Notes under the pieces: model-generated
Told to the model about the DNA's origin: nothing
What the model saw: only the letters and a program-made list of their open reading frames with translations
The model's database searches: none
Part shown: positions 41,298 to 49,579 of the stretch, in pieces
Layout: each line of letters begins with the position of its first letter
Position numbering within the stretch: the stretch's first letter is position 1
Assembly: GCA_003118195.1 (NCBI GenBank)
Contig: BEXV01000158.1
Coordinates: 14,668-78,667, forward strand
DNA: 64,000 nucleotides
Source: Hemicentrotus pulcherrimus
Lineage: Eukaryota; Echinodermata; Echinoidea; Camarodonta; Strongylocentrotidae
Direction of reading: 5' to 3'
Translations under genes and position numbers: made by a program

Positions 41298-44200
41298 CTC
41301 AATATTTTATGGAAATTAATCGTAGATCTAAGATTTCCAAAATAAAGTACACAACACTGTCAATTTTTCCGAATAATGACCAGAAAAATTGCCTCAAATT
41401 ACATTATTTTTTTCTTCAAAAACTGTTGATGGTTTCCAGACTTTTGATCAAAACATTATAACATTAAAATTCATTATAATATATGCCACTGTGTAACCTG
41501 CCAACCGGGTTGCTGATGTTTCGACCTTTTGGTAACTGCTAGAGATAATTTTGATACATGTAATATTCATAAAACAGAGACTGAACACACCAGAGAATTA
41601 ACAAAGTGCTTAAATCAACACCTCTTCAATGAGATGAGACCGCAGTACATGTCATGGTATTGTAATTAAGCCGGACATATTAAAATTCATATTATGAATT
41701 CGAAGTAATTATCTCATAACCGAACTGACCACCAGCAGAAAACCATCAACTTCAACTTTTTACAACCATGACGCTTCATTACCAGGGAAGCCTATAAATG
41801 ATGAGAATAAAGACCTAATACCTTGCGCTAAAGAATGTACAATCTAATCGGAGTCGACGGAGTGAGGTTTTGTGGTAAAATGTAACGAGAGTTATGTTCA
41901 CTGTGGAGAAAGAGGTAACTATGATCTTGCGGTTTCTTCCAAGAAATGCCCATTTGTGTAACTGAATGCATAAATACATGAATAAAATGCCGTACAAAAC
42001 CCATCTTATTTCATAGGCTGCTATCGTTAGCTGAATGAAAATCATGACATGTTTCTTGTCAGATGTTCTACATACCTCTTTTTATGTCAGTAATGCAAAG
42101 TATTTTGACACAATGTCTGTTCGGTTAACCTTGATGTAAATATTGGCAGCAAACCTGAGTCATAAATCCTGATAATAGACGATACAAACTCCAAATCACA
42201 TTCGATAAGAGGTGTCAATTTATCATTAAAGTGAATTTGTCATTTATAAAGAATGTAACTTTTGAAACTCATCTTGGATATAAAAATGGGAATGTGATAG
42301 AGCAACCCATAGCTGTAACCCTTCCATTGATGTAGCCTAACAAAAATGGACACTAGTTCAGTGTTTTTCACAGTACGAGTAGAAAAAGAGAGGGGAAGGG
42401 AAGTGGACACATTCATAATTTGACACCCCTGAAGGGTGTCTCATGCGCATCTTGTTTCAAACTATGTGTGTATTGTAAGTTTATCACCTAAAATACTTAT
42501 AACATACTGTACAGGGTAATATTGCTAGGATATACTCTTTTATCAGTTAAAGTCACATGATTGTGTCATGCCTGTTTTTACCTGGTGCATTATGTATAGA
42601 AATGCATCTCTGCCTAACTCCTTTTCTCGCTAACAGGTCTATTCTCCTTCTCTATCTCTTTCCGTTTCTCTCTCTTCTTACTTCCTTTCCTCGATTTCGT
42701 GATATTTATGTCCTTGTATTCTCCCCCTCACTAGGTTATTAGATTAACTACCAGCAATATTTAACATTCTTTAATAACCTTTCAACATCCCAATTCTGTC
42801 TTCTGTTCACTACCTTTTTGAGAAGAAAAATCATATGCATTTTTCTCTGACTTACCACAGATGTACCTCTTCCCTCGATCGAAACGCCTTCTCATTGCAT
42901 ATCTCGATCCTTTCTATTCATCTCTCTCTTTCTATGTCTGTATGTCTGTCTCTTATACGCATAAACCTCTTTTCCTTTAATAATCTCTCTCTCATTTTTG
43001 ATCCATCGTTCTCTCTCTCTCTGTATACATTATGCGTTATACGTATACACATATCTTTCTCTACTTACTTTCTCTTTCTATCTCTTTCTCTCTCTCTCCC
43101 TCTGCCTTTCACCCCCTCTCTGCTGCATACTCCCATCCGTGCAGGTGCTGTGTCTCTGGCCATGGATGGCATGGAAGCAGGATGCGAGCCAGCACACGAC
43201 GGATCGATAAGACATCAAAGTTACAGGCAGGCCAATTCCCTGAGGTGTGTTTGGAGTGAAACCCAGACCTTATTAGCATGCTAGCTAGGAGGAATGAGCC
43301 AACGGGGCTCTGTACTGGACCCACCCGCTAGTGTGACCCAATTAACAGTCAACATTGATCTTAGGTCCCGTGGCCGCCTCTATTCCCAGCTACATTTACC
43401 TTTCCAAAGATCAGCACGGCCATATAATCCACCATATTAATTATTTTCAAGGGTCGCTTTTTATAAATAGAATCATTTTATTATCAACGACAAAGTCATA
43501 CTTGCTGAGGCGTAGCTCCCGTAGTCCCTTCTAAAAGTGAAACACCTACAAGTAAAATTGCAGGCATTATTTCAAATAGAAGCGGAGTGCGGCAATTTTA
43601 ACCCAAACGCCGCTTCTCCGGTATCCATTTGATGTGGAGTTAATTTGAAGCGCCCTCATCGTATACAAGCTGTTTTCATGGGAAGTATTCCACCTTTCAG
43701 TTTTTTTCAAAAGGAGAAGGTATTGTCAACATTGGTATATAATACATTAACTACCACGGCTTGTTCTAGTTTGCATTCACGAATCAACTAATATGTAAAG
43801 ATATCCATATGAATATCACTGTAGATATTATCAATATCGGAGGTAATTTGATTATATTAGGAAATAAATAAATACAAAGCTTTCCTTAAAAAGAATCAAG
43901 ACAGTAAACATTATTATAACCATATTGAGTTCATCTATATTGTTTGTGATAATACATAACATGTCTATATTGCTATCTATTTTTTGTTGTCTATTATTAG
44001 TTTTGTTTCTATCTACGTGTAGCTCTCTCTATACCTCGTAAATTAGGTAAGGATTTTAATATATATATATTAAACGAGTAGGAGTCTTCAGGCAGACTTC
44101 TTTGTTTTTCCTGTAAGTCTTCCACAAAATATTTTCTCGACTTCTGTAGTCGATTTATCAACTACATTTCAGAGTTTCTACTGCGTTAATTGTTTTGCGG

Positions 44201-46178
44201 ATGTCTTCCAAATTCCAGGTGTTATATATTTCATCCAGACCGAAAGCTGATGCTGAAAAATTGGTCTTCTGGATTTTTATCTTCAGAAGAACGTTGTATG
44301 AATCAAGGATAAACATGTAAAAGGTAATACAGTGAGGGTACCTACATTATCACGCTTGGTCTATTCGATTGCGCTACTTACCAATGTTCTTAATTAATTT
44401 GCCTCCTGGCCCACATGCGCGTGGCCGAGACATACAAAAGATCGGGTGATGCGTGGATGCGCGCTCTGCTCTCGTGCATTATTATCATATCTAAATCACA
44501 TGAAGGATGTTTTGTTAAATCCATGAGTTATTGTTTTTCNNNNNNNNNNNNNNNNNNNNNNNNNNNNNNNNNNNNNNNNNNNNNNNNNNNNNNNNNNNNN
44601 NNNNNNNNNNNNNNNNNNNNNNNNNNNNNNNNNNNNNNNNNNNNNNGGGGTAGTTCCCCCATATCTCCCAAACCGCCTCTAGAATTACACGAATGAATAT
44701 CTTAAATCTCTAGAAGATGTAGAGGGTAAACAACGTCTCTTTATTTCCCCCCTTTTCTAAAACCCTGAAACGCCCGTCTCAAAATGTACAATCCCTATTA
44801 AAAGGGTGTGCGTGCGTGCGTATCGTGTGCGTGTGTTTGTGTGTGTGTGTGTGTGCATGTGTATGTGTGTGAATATTTACATCTATTTAATATGAGAGCC
44901 AGGTATTTCATTTTTCAACATTCGATATAGCTGCAGAAAATGCAGGCCGTAATCTTGAACTGGATTATTGTTTTCATCGTGGCTGTCACCCACAGTATCA
45001 ATCATTAATTTTATCAGTGACAAGGAAAACAGCTTAATTGGTGGATGACGTCTTTGAAAAAGTTATTGTATTTCTAATCTTGTTTTTTTGGTTCGATATT
45101 TATGAGTTCAATAATGCACTGTGATCTGTAAAAGCTTTTAATAAATTATGAATTCATGTCCTCCAGGTATTAAATCATGGATCTGGTCGATACAAAATTG
45201 CAGTATTCATGAACTGCCTGACGGAAAAGCCAGAGACATCGTATTTCTGCTTATTATTTGAAGTGCACGTATAAGCCGAAATATTACATTGAGGTAAAAC
45301 CCCTAACACAACTGTATCATCTAACTTGTTATCATAGACTTTGATCGATCGGCATCATTTCCATTTCATGGACCAAATTATAGACATATCTTTATCCGCC
45401 ATTTAATTGAATTTCATTCACCTGACACCGATATTGTGCAGCCTATCTTCATTGAATATTCATCAGTAGAGGTTGGTTATTCCCGCTCTCCATCGCACTG
45501 TCTACCCGCGTCTCTCCGCCCTTCAATCGAGCTCGCCATGCCGCTCATACCCCAGACTCGAGATTAACTGTCTTGCACTCCTTGCAAACCAGGGCTCTTC
45601 AAACTTCTACTACTAACCTTTTCCCCTTTCGCGCCCTTTTACGCGTGATTAACATTCTAAACGCCTTACTGCCATCTTTCTTTCATCCCTCTTAACATCT
45701 CCTTATCTTTCACGTGAATGCATCGTCGATGAACGCGACGCTCAAATAATGGCAAAAAAATACCGATTTCAAAATCATGCAATTTGCCAGGTTTTTTACA
45801 TTTGAAAATGTGGTTCGTCCTTCCGAGTGTATTAAATTCTTATGACATTTCATACTATAACAAATCTGTTAATCAGCAGATGCCTATATTTCACCAAGAC
45901 TAACGACAACACAGCCTTCTAATCCACACTTAACATGGTCGAAAGTTCAAATCGCATATTATTTCACGTAGGCCTATCTGGAATCTTATTATCTATATGG
46001 ATTCTAATTCCACGTTGCTAATTCATATTTTACATGACAATGCGCTTTATTGTAACTTGTTCAATGCAACAATGAATATGATGCTTTTCCTTTACCTCAT
46101 AAAAGCTTTTATGCACACATCCACAACAGATAGAAATTCTAAAAAATTACGTGACTATAAGATAGAAGTACTTACCAT
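4203..46178 (-). CDS. Gucy1b1: Soluble guanylate cyclase subunit beta-1, whole gene (8 coding exons)
   Basis: This is the cytosolic heme-binding NO receptor subunit which, paired with an alpha subunit, converts GTP to cGMP. The spliced CDS is 1815 nt (604 aa; the human protein is 619). Visible domains in order: H-NOX about 1-190, PAS/HNOBA about 205-340, signalling coiled coil about 345-395, cyclase domain about 400-590. Seen residues: proximal heme ligand H105, YxSxR motif Y135/S137/R139, R40 and D45, C78 and C122, distal-pocket I145, guanine-recognition E462 and C530, and catalytic N537 and R541. The motif MFSGIFGF has Gly where alpha subunits have a metal-binding Asp, which is diagnostic of beta. 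All junctions have GT donors and AG acceptors and keep frame. Exons 2-8 are certain from homology; exon 1 is inferred. An alpha gene was not found here. Confidence 0.96.
4777..4931 (-). CDS. Gucy1b1: Gucy1b1 exon 7 (cyclase catalytic core)
   Basis: The exon is 155 nt and encodes residues 508-558 plus two bases of Asp559. It contains [16 protein letters not shown] and [20 protein letters not shown]530 is the second guanine-specificity residue, and N537 and R541 are the Asn/Arg pair that the beta subunit gives to the shared active site. Human has IHTGEV where this protein has VYSGEV. The acceptor is CTGATCAG and the donor is GAGTGAGT. A decayed copy of its 5' part lies in the adjacent intron. 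Confidence 0.97.
5000..5080 (-). pseudogene. Decayed partial copy of Gucy1b1 exon 7 in intron 6
   Basis: About 32 nt around the exon 7 acceptor (4910-4943) recur almost unchanged 133 bp away (5043-5076), including CCAATAGTGATCTGATC. Weaker similarity continues to 5000 (TAACACT on the minus strand matches the exon's NTV codons). The copy has a one-base frameshift after ITIG, internal deletions, and no intact cyclase motif or donor. It looks like an old local tandem duplication. Confidence 0.65.
6548..6688 (-). CDS. Gucy1b1: Gucy1b1 exon 6 (cyclase domain)
   Basis: The exon is 141 nt and encodes residues 461-507. It begins [15 protein letters not shown], the strongly conserved cyclase strand whose Glu (E462, matching human E473) reads the guanine base. 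The acceptor is GTGTTTAG and the donor is GTGGTAGGTT; both boundaries are phase 0. The second half ([21 protein letters not shown]) is less conserved, as is usual for this helix. Confidence 0.95.
6761..7070. repeat. (TAC)n microsatellite, about 300 bp
   Basis: Near-continuous TAC/CTA triplets with scattered substitutions lie in intron 5, about 75 bp before exon 6 on the transcript. The transcribed minus strand reads GTA repeats. The long poly-Val and poly-Ser frames across it are artefacts of the repeat. Confidence 0.97.
7655..8392. mobile_element. 738-bp non-autonomous TIR element (hAT-like)
   Basis: A perfect 35-bp terminal inverted repeat begins CAGGGACTTGATAGACAAGG at 7655-7689 and is repeated inverted at 8358-8392. 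A 7-bp direct repeat AGTAGAC flanks both ends (7648-7654 and 8393-8399). CAG...CTG termini and a target duplication near 8 bp suggest hAT, although the classical duplication is 8 bp. Internal frames (7741-7998, 8034-8321) have no transposase similarity that I recognise. It sits in intron 5 of Gucy1b1. Confidence 0.9.
8435..8660 (-). CDS. Gucy1b1: Gucy1b1 exon 5 (start of cyclase domain)
   Basis: The exon is 226 nt and encodes residues 386-460. [16 protein letters not shown] is the conserved helix-turn linking the coiled coil to the catalytic domain. [14 protein letters not shown] is the beta-subunit form of the first cyclase metal site, with Gly in place of Asp. The exon ends PDVYK. The acceptor is TCCTCTCTAG. 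The donor AAG|GTTACA is weak: GT is present but positions +3 to +6 do not match consensus. A transposon-like element starts 42 bp further into the intron. Confidence 0.95.
9075..10050 (-). CDS. Gucy1b1: Gucy1b1 exon 4, large exon (H-NOX, PAS, coiled coil)
   Basis: A single 976-nt exon encodes residues 60 to 385. It carries the rest of the H-NOX domain ([23 protein letters not shown] with heme ligand H105; HYYSERPGL with the Y135/S137/R139 heme-propionate motif), the PAS/HNOBA region ([44 protein letters not shown]) and the signalling coiled coil ([18 protein letters not shown]). The acceptor is TTTGTCTTCAG and the donor is CAGGTATAAG. In vertebrates this stretch is split over several exons, so introns have probably been lost here or gained there. 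The H-NOX to PAS linker is shorter than in human, which explains the 11-residue offset of the cyclase residues. Confidence 0.98.
10051..13039. other. Gucy1b1 intron 3
   Basis: The content is (GA)n at 10092-10121, (TA)n at 12466-12500 and (TTA)n at 12672-12742. No coding block is recognised; short frames are not conserved-looking. Confidence 0.8.
13040..13140 (-). CDS. Gucy1b1: Gucy1b1 exon 3 (H-NOX)
   Basis: The exon is 101 nt and encodes the end of Lys26, residues 27-59 and the first base of Glu60. It contains FLVRIVYDD, in which R40 and D45 correspond to the R40-D45 salt bridge described for the human H-NOX domain. The acceptor is TTCCCCCAG and the donor is CGGTAAGG. The frame joins exons 2 and 4 exactly. 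Confidence 0.95.
13286..13353. mobile_element. Tiny inverted-repeat element, copy A
   Basis: The sequence runs TTTTTGGAGCCAGAAGGGC ... CTTTCTAGCTC, with inner AACTCATAT. The same design occurs inverted at 39797-39864, with matching inner sequence, so it is an interspersed repeat of about 65-70 bp. Confidence 0.65.
15305..15376. repeat. (CA)n tract, interrupted
   Basis: CACACA runs are broken by CGCGCG and GCACAC. Weaker CA and CT repeats continue at 15490-15560. Confidence 0.95.
16515..16759. mobile_element. Short TIR element with nested family member
   Basis: The left end CAGGGGTGGATCTAGAT is inverted at the right end (ATATAGATCCGCCCCTG), giving a terminal inverted repeat of about 17 bp. 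Inside, at about 16559, a second end of the same family starts (AGTGGCGGATCCAGG). The centre is poly-T, poly-A and poly-G/C runs that may be unreliable in assembly. A related element lies at 51071-51222. Confidence 0.7.
18561..18603. repeat. (GA)n microsatellite
   Basis: GA repeats interrupted by AAAG units within intron 2. Confidence 0.95.
22316..22375. repeat. Compound (TA)n(CA)n(GA)n microsatellite
   Basis: Three dinucleotide runs in succession, 56 bp downstream of exon 2 in transcript direction. Confidence 0.95.
22432..22505 (-). CDS. Gucy1b1: Gucy1b1 exon 2 (H-NOX N-terminus)
   Basis: The exon is 74 nt and encodes residues 2-25 plus two bases of Lys26, beginning [13 protein letters not shown]. 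This is the conserved first helix of the H-NOX domain. The acceptor is TTTTTTGCAG and the donor is AAGTAAGTT, ending in phase 2. The exon is flanked by a 23.7-kb intron upstream and a 9.3-kb intron downstream. Confidence 0.95.
22584..22672. repeat. Inverted repeat close to the exon 2 acceptor
   Basis: CGGTACAG..AGTAATGACCT at 22585-22606 pairs with AGATCATTACTGTACCG at 22649-22665. The loop is about 45 bases. It lies 80-165 nt upstream of exon 2 in the transcript. Confidence 0.6.
24488..24530. repeat. (GA)n microsatellite
   Basis: Uninterrupted GA run in intron 1. Confidence 0.97.
27172..27319. repeat. (GA)n and (ATT)n microsatellites
   Basis: (GA)n at 27172-27198 and (ATT)n at 27292-27319. 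The open frames across them are repeat artefacts. Confidence 0.95.
27907..28447. repeat. Two GA-rich tracts
   Basis: GA/AAAG runs at 27907-27970 and 28405-28447, separated by ordinary AT-rich sequence. Confidence 0.9.
29380..29546 (-). mobile_element. tRNA-derived SINE-like element
   Basis: On the minus strand a tRNA-like head spans about 29544 to 29472. It has an A-box-like TTGGTCTAGTAGAT and a perfect B box GGTTCGAGTCC (29484-29494), spaced as in a tRNA gene. The cloverleaf stems are imperfect and the sequence continues into a non-tRNA body (about 29471-29380), so this is a SINE rather than a functional tRNA. Confidence 0.7.
30671..30712. repeat. (GT)n-rich tract
   Basis: Repeats of GTGTGC and GTGCGT in intron 1. 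Confidence 0.9.
31815..32085. repeat. CT/CA-rich low-complexity tract
   Basis: About 270 bp of alternating (CT)n and (CA)n blocks in intron 1. The Ser/Leu/Thr/His-rich open frames over it have no support as proteins. Confidence 0.95.
35576..35667. repeat. (GA)n tract
   Basis: Interrupted GA repeats with GGGGAAGAGAGA units. On the other strand this gives a spurious Ser/Leu-rich frame. Confidence 0.95.
36952..37283 (+). pseudogene. Two in-tandem copies of a LINE reverse-transcriptase segment
   Basis: Two direct copies with a 174-bp period (GGCAGGTATC at 36957 and 37131). In the plus frame they read [19 protein letters not shown] followed by TLTWKEHV, the conserved motif after the catalytic YADD box of non-LTR reverse transcriptases. 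The period is 58 codons, so copy 1 reads into copy 2. Copy 2 has a stop after LIWK. These are fragments, not a functional gene. Confidence 0.85.
37156..37395. repeat. Palindrome formed by inverted reverse-transcriptase copies
   Basis: Plus-strand copy 2 meets the minus-strand segment head to head. Arms of about 110 bp (around 37156-37270 and 37284-37395) are about 90 percent complementary, with a spacer of roughly 15 bases. For example, CACGTGACAAATACAAGTAA at 37246-37265 has its exact complement on the other side. Confidence 0.85.
37284..37860 (-). pseudogene. LINE reverse-transcriptase pseudogene fragment
   Basis: On the minus strand the reverse-transcriptase motifs occur in correct order: [18 protein letters not shown] (motif A region, about 37845-37785), [12 protein letters not shown] (motif B, about 37690-37650), NYADDAVLF (motif C, about 37600-37570) and [12 protein letters not shown] (about 37360-37320). 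Stops and frameshifts interrupt it. The motif A Asp context and the ADD box are retained. The last segment is the inverted partner of the plus-strand copies at 36952-37283. Confidence 0.88.
37870..38215 (-). repeat. Interspersed repeat next to the RT fragment, copy 1
   Basis: The reverse complement of this segment matches 60335-60660 along its length, for example TGTATATGGGAC near 38040, TTTGAAGAGCCATGCTTT near 37955 and ACTCAACCTT near 37850. It adjoins the reverse-transcriptase motifs, so it is probably part of the same retroelement, or of a second one into which the RT piece was joined. Confidence 0.75.
38983..39108. repeat. Short tandem duplication, about 60 bp unit
   Basis: CCTTTAATACCACGTAAACA at about 38988 and CCTTTAATACCGCGTAAGCA at about 39049 begin two similar units that continue through ACATAYTATAYCCC. 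There is no coding potential. Confidence 0.7.
39797..39864. mobile_element. Tiny inverted-repeat element, copy B
   Basis: TTGGAGCCAGAAG at the left and CTTCTGGCTCC at the right form near-perfect 13-bp terminal inverted repeats. Read on the minus strand, the interior AACTCATATACTTTCAC matches copy A at 13286-13353. A lone GGAGCCAGAAG at 26671-26681 may be a third fragment. Confidence 0.7.
40168..40310. repeat. (CT)n-rich tract
   Basis: CT repeats with a short TATATA run in intron 1. Confidence 0.9.
40735..41300. repeat. GA-rich region and (GT)n(GA)n microsatellite
   Basis: GA repeats at 40831-40874 within purine-rich sequence, and a GT run followed by a GA run at 41235-41298. Confidence 0.93.
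42641..43130. repeat. Pyrimidine-rich (CT)n region
   Basis: About 490 bp are dominated by CTCTCT and TTTCTC on the plus strand. Several overlapping Ser/Leu-rich frames are artefacts. The tract ends in CCATCCGTGCAG, which resembles a splice acceptor, followed by less biased sequence (43145-43400), but I recognise no product there. Confidence 0.85.
44540..44646. other. Assembly gap (N run)
   Basis: 107 undetermined bases. Any frame reading across it is meaningless. Confidence 1.
44806..44871. repeat. (GT)n microsatellite
   Basis: GT/GTGC repeats in intron 1, 160 bp from the N gap. Confidence 0.95.
46176..46178 (-). CDS. Gucy1b1: Gucy1b1 exon 1, coding part (start codon only)
   Basis: Exon 2 begins with TATGGATTC, the codons for Tyr-Gly-Phe that follow the initiator Met in this family, so the ATG must come from an upstream exon. 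Here the minus strand reads AAAATG followed at once by the consensus donor GTAAGTA. There is an A at -3, and no ATG occurs on the minus strand between 46179 and 46644, about 466 nt. The surroundings are richer in CG dinucleotides than the rest of the window. A second ATG|GTAAGTT lies at 27126-27128, but it has an ATG a few bases upstream and (GA)n around it, so it is less likely. This assignment is inference, not homology. Confidence 0.65.
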
Positions 46179-46740
46179 TTTTGGTTGACTTTTTTGTCTT
46201 TCCTAAGCGCGCTACTCAAGGTGCCACAACTTCCAAGAAGACAATCAGAATGCAGCCCTTTTGTCGAGAGTTTAATTGAACACTGAATTCCAATTTTCTT
46301 TTTTGTTCTGTTGCAATGGACAGATGAAATCTCACTTTTCGCAAAACCGACCGCGCACCTCTCTTCGTTGAGTGGTGACGCTTACACGAGTATGTGTTAT
46401 ATGCACGGAGTTGGAGAACGGTCGTTGTGAGACAAAATATTCCGTGAGCAAAAGTCAGAAAAAACAGATGACACTCTGGCAGCTTGCGAACGATGGGGGC
46501 TCACTCTTGGAGACCGTTAAGTTTGCGAAAAAATGGTATTTAGTTTGCACGTCGGGTCGGAGAGAGTGGAGCAGTGCGGGGGAACGCGGCGCTTCCTTTC
46601 TCGCTCGCTTTGTAGTCTGCCGTAAAAGCTGGGAACCCAGCAATCATGGCGCCAACTCTGGGGAAAATGTAATCATGTAGGTAAGACTCGCTTTCTGAGA
46701 CGGCTGTTATTATTACACCAGGGATGGGCTATAAATAGGA
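46179..46740 (-). promoter_or_regulatory. Probable Gucy1b1 5' UTR and promoter region
   Basis: This stretch lies directly upstream of the inferred start codon. It has more CG dinucleotides than its surroundings (for example near 46340, 46390 and 46550-46610) and lacks ATG on the minus strand from 46179 to 46644, as expected of a 5' UTR. An AT-rich TATAAATA-like motif sits at 46729-46738 but reads more naturally on the plus strand, so I do not assign it. The transcription start cannot be placed from sequence alone. Confidence 0.45.
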
Positions 46741-46886
46741 ATAGAGCAAACCTATTTTAGTGGAGAATCAACACAGTAGAGAGTCGTTACACTGTAGAAT
46801 GACTTCATCGAGGGTTCTGTATAGTTTTTAAAGATATAATGCTATTTCATTATTACTTAATTATGCATATACATCTTTCATATCAC

Positions 46887-47215
46887 ACCTTAGCCCTTCT
46901 CTTATATCCCCTCATTCCTGTCTGTCGCTCTTCCCTCCCTCCTGCTCTTTCTCTTTCTTTCTCTCTCTCTCTCTCTCTCTGGTTTGGTTCCTTGTCCTAC
47001 CCTCCACTTCTACAAGCTCAGTAACTTTGTGTACCTATCTCTCTCTATCTCTCTTCCACTCTTCACCTCTTTGATCTTTCCTCTTTATTATTCTGCCAAG
47101 ATTTTTCTCTCTCTACCTCTAACCCTCCCCTTGTCTGCCTTCCTTTACTTCTCTCTCCATCTCCCCCTTTCTCTCTATCTCTCTCTCTCTCACTCACTTT
47201 CTATCAATATATTTT
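46887..47215. repeat. (CT)n-rich tract
   Basis: Polypyrimidine sequence upstream of the probable promoter. Long Ser/Leu-rich frames on the plus strand come from this bias. Confidence 0.92.
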
Positions 47216-47869
47216 CTCTTGTCTCTTGTTACACCCAGCTCCAATCATCCACACATCCCCTTCCTATCCAGTCATCTACCTATTCAAGCATCATCTTCCT
47301 TTTTCAGTTTGTGATATGAATAAATTGCTCATTGATTGCCTTTTCTTCCCTTGCATAGCTCATCTCATACCAGCTCTAATAGGTTTGATTGTGGGTGTAA
47401 TTTCATCCAAACACTACAGATTCTGTCTTCTAGCAATCTAAAACAGTTCTAAGCACTCGTGAAGCGAAACCAATGCGTATTATTAATTCACATTCTAGTA
47501 GTATCAATGGTTGTCTCTAGGGAACATGAATATACAAGACGCCATAGATCAGGTCTAACTAAAACCATCTGATGTATCATGACCATGCTATCCTCGAGTG
47601 AAGAGACTGCATACCAAGACTCATGTTGATTAGAACTACCGTGACTCTCACTATTATCAGTCGATTGCTGGCTAAAAATATGGTAGACCAAGTCACGTGA
47701 TCCCTCTTTCTAACATTGCTGACTATACCTTTATCCCTAAAAAACAACTTGTAGTCCGTAATTTTCCCGACGGATTTTATCCTGAAGAAATAGCTGTTTC
47801 CCTTGATATTAAATGTCACGCAGCTTTCCAGATAGAATTCATCATTTATCATCCTCTGTTGATGATTGT
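47216..47869. other. 5' flank without recognised gene
   Basis: No repeat or gene recognised. Short frames on both strands overlap one another and look random. Confidence 0.6.
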
Positions 47870-48400
47870 CCAGCAGAAACTATCAGGCCTTTTTCTGTCT
47901 AGTAATTGACCAGTATGGGTTATGTACAGGAACAGTTGTTCAGATGGTACTTAATGAGTAATTGTCCTGTATTGGTTAATCTGCAGGATAAGTTGTCCAG
48001 GTAAATTAGTAATAGCCCTATACATAGGAGATGTAATAGTCATTGTGGAATCTGTCTAGATGATTTGTTGTCCTGTATATGTGATTTTACAGGAAAAAAA
48101 GTTCGGGTGGTACTGGTCCTAAATAAATTATTATCCCTTGTGGTGATTATCTAGAGTAGTTGTCCTTTGTTATGTCCCGTACGAGTTATTGTCGTATATG
48201 GTGATTGTCTGGTGTAGTTGGCTGGGTGGTATATGTCCTTGATGATGTTTGTCCTGTATATAAGATCGTCCATGAGAAAATGTCCAGGTGATACTAGTCC
48301 TACATCAAATATTGTCTGTATGGTAAATGTCAGGTGTAGTTGACCGGATGGCAGTTATCTTAGACGGGTAATCGTCAGCTGGAATAGTCCGAGGTTTCAG
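47870..48400. repeat. Degenerate minisatellite (GTCC-rich)
   Basis: Irregular repeats of a theme such as TTGTCCTGTATATGGTGATT followed by GTCTGGTGTAGTTG and GTGGTACTAGTCCT. Units are uneven, with strong divergence between copies. No coding potential. Confidence 0.75.
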
Positions 48401-49546
48401 GAGTCACTTACATTCGTTGATATGCTCAGTAACAGGGTCACTGCACTACATGTCAATGTGTGAAGTACATTGTCTGGTTTGTCTGCAAAACATATGATTA
48501 TATTATTGCTTTAAAGTCAGCGAATATGGACACATCTTTTTCGATTGTTTTATTGTTTCATTTGAATAACCTTCTCAATTTATACACGCAATTAAAAGGC
48601 AAGTGATAACAAACCCAAATTAGCTTTATTGGCAGATTCTTATATGCATAGGAATAGTTTGATAAATTGATTCTATTGTTAGATACATGCATATACAGTG
48701 AACAATCATGTGTTCTGTGTTTCAGCATAATTGTTATTTTTCATTGTTGGTTTACAAAATCATGATGACAAAATTTTGTATTCATCATATTTCGTCAAGG
48801 TTTTTGTGTTTTTTAATTTAAGCACCAATCTGAAAACTATAATTCCTTTGCTTTGAAATTATTTGATTGAGGGCTGGTTTATAGGATGTATTATCCGTTG
48901 AATTCATCATTCACGGTACGTTAGACATCTCAAAAGAATCAAGAACTAGAGCAGGTTTTAAACGTTATTGGCTTCGCGCTATAAAAGGAAACAATAATGT
49001 GTTTCTATACATACCACATGTACAAAAGTAATCACAGCGTTATCAACTGATTAGAAATTTCTCTGACCTTCATCTCTCTTTGTTACGAGTCTTCATAAAA
49101 ACTCTTCCTGAATGACATGTTATTAATAAGCTGCTTCTCCTTTCAGTTTGACACGGGAATTAATTAGACTTTCAGTGTTCTGAGCAAGGCTTAGTCAAGA
49201 AGAAGAAGGGGGATGATTGGTCCACGCAAAATGAATATACATTTTCATTTATTTCTGGAATAACACACGACTGCAGGTTTTCATGAAATAACAAATGCAG
49301 AAATTTCATGGCAACAAATTATTTTTAACAAATCGAAAGAAACAAATTAAAAGGTTTGAAATATTGGAATTGGAGGTTAAGTTCCATTTTAATTTTTAGT
49401 TGGCAACTTTTTCGTCGCTTCCGTTTTGAGTCGTCTCACAGTTTCACATGTGGCGTTGAATTACCTGTCATTATAAGTTTATATATATTTAAAATAATAA
49501 TATCAACATCAACAACAACAACAATGATAACAATAAATATAAATAT

Positions 49547-49579
<33 letters not shown>

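Larger units (their letters stand above)
22506..46175. other. Gucy1b1 intron 1 (23.7 kb)
   Basis: The extent follows from exon 1 at 46176 and exon 2 at 22505. It holds (GA)n tracts (24488-24530, 27172-27198, 27907-27970, 28405-28447, 35576-35667, 40831-40874), (ATT)n at 27292-27319, a SINE, LINE fragments, CT/CA tracts, a GT/GA tract and the N gap. Between these I saw no reliable exon. Overlapping frames at 24624-25191 are unrecognised. If exon 1 is instead at 27126, the intron would be shorter. Confidence 0.6.

Noticed and set aside
42835..43284. 149-aa plus-strand frame
   Set aside because: Mostly (CT)n translation; the last 50 residues are unbiased but match nothing I recognise.
44415..44696. 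Frame spanning the N gap
   Set aside because: The middle is undetermined sequence.
46372..46680. 102-aa plus-strand frame
   Set aside because: It lies antisense to the probable 5' UTR/promoter of Gucy1b1; the open frame is likely due to higher GC.
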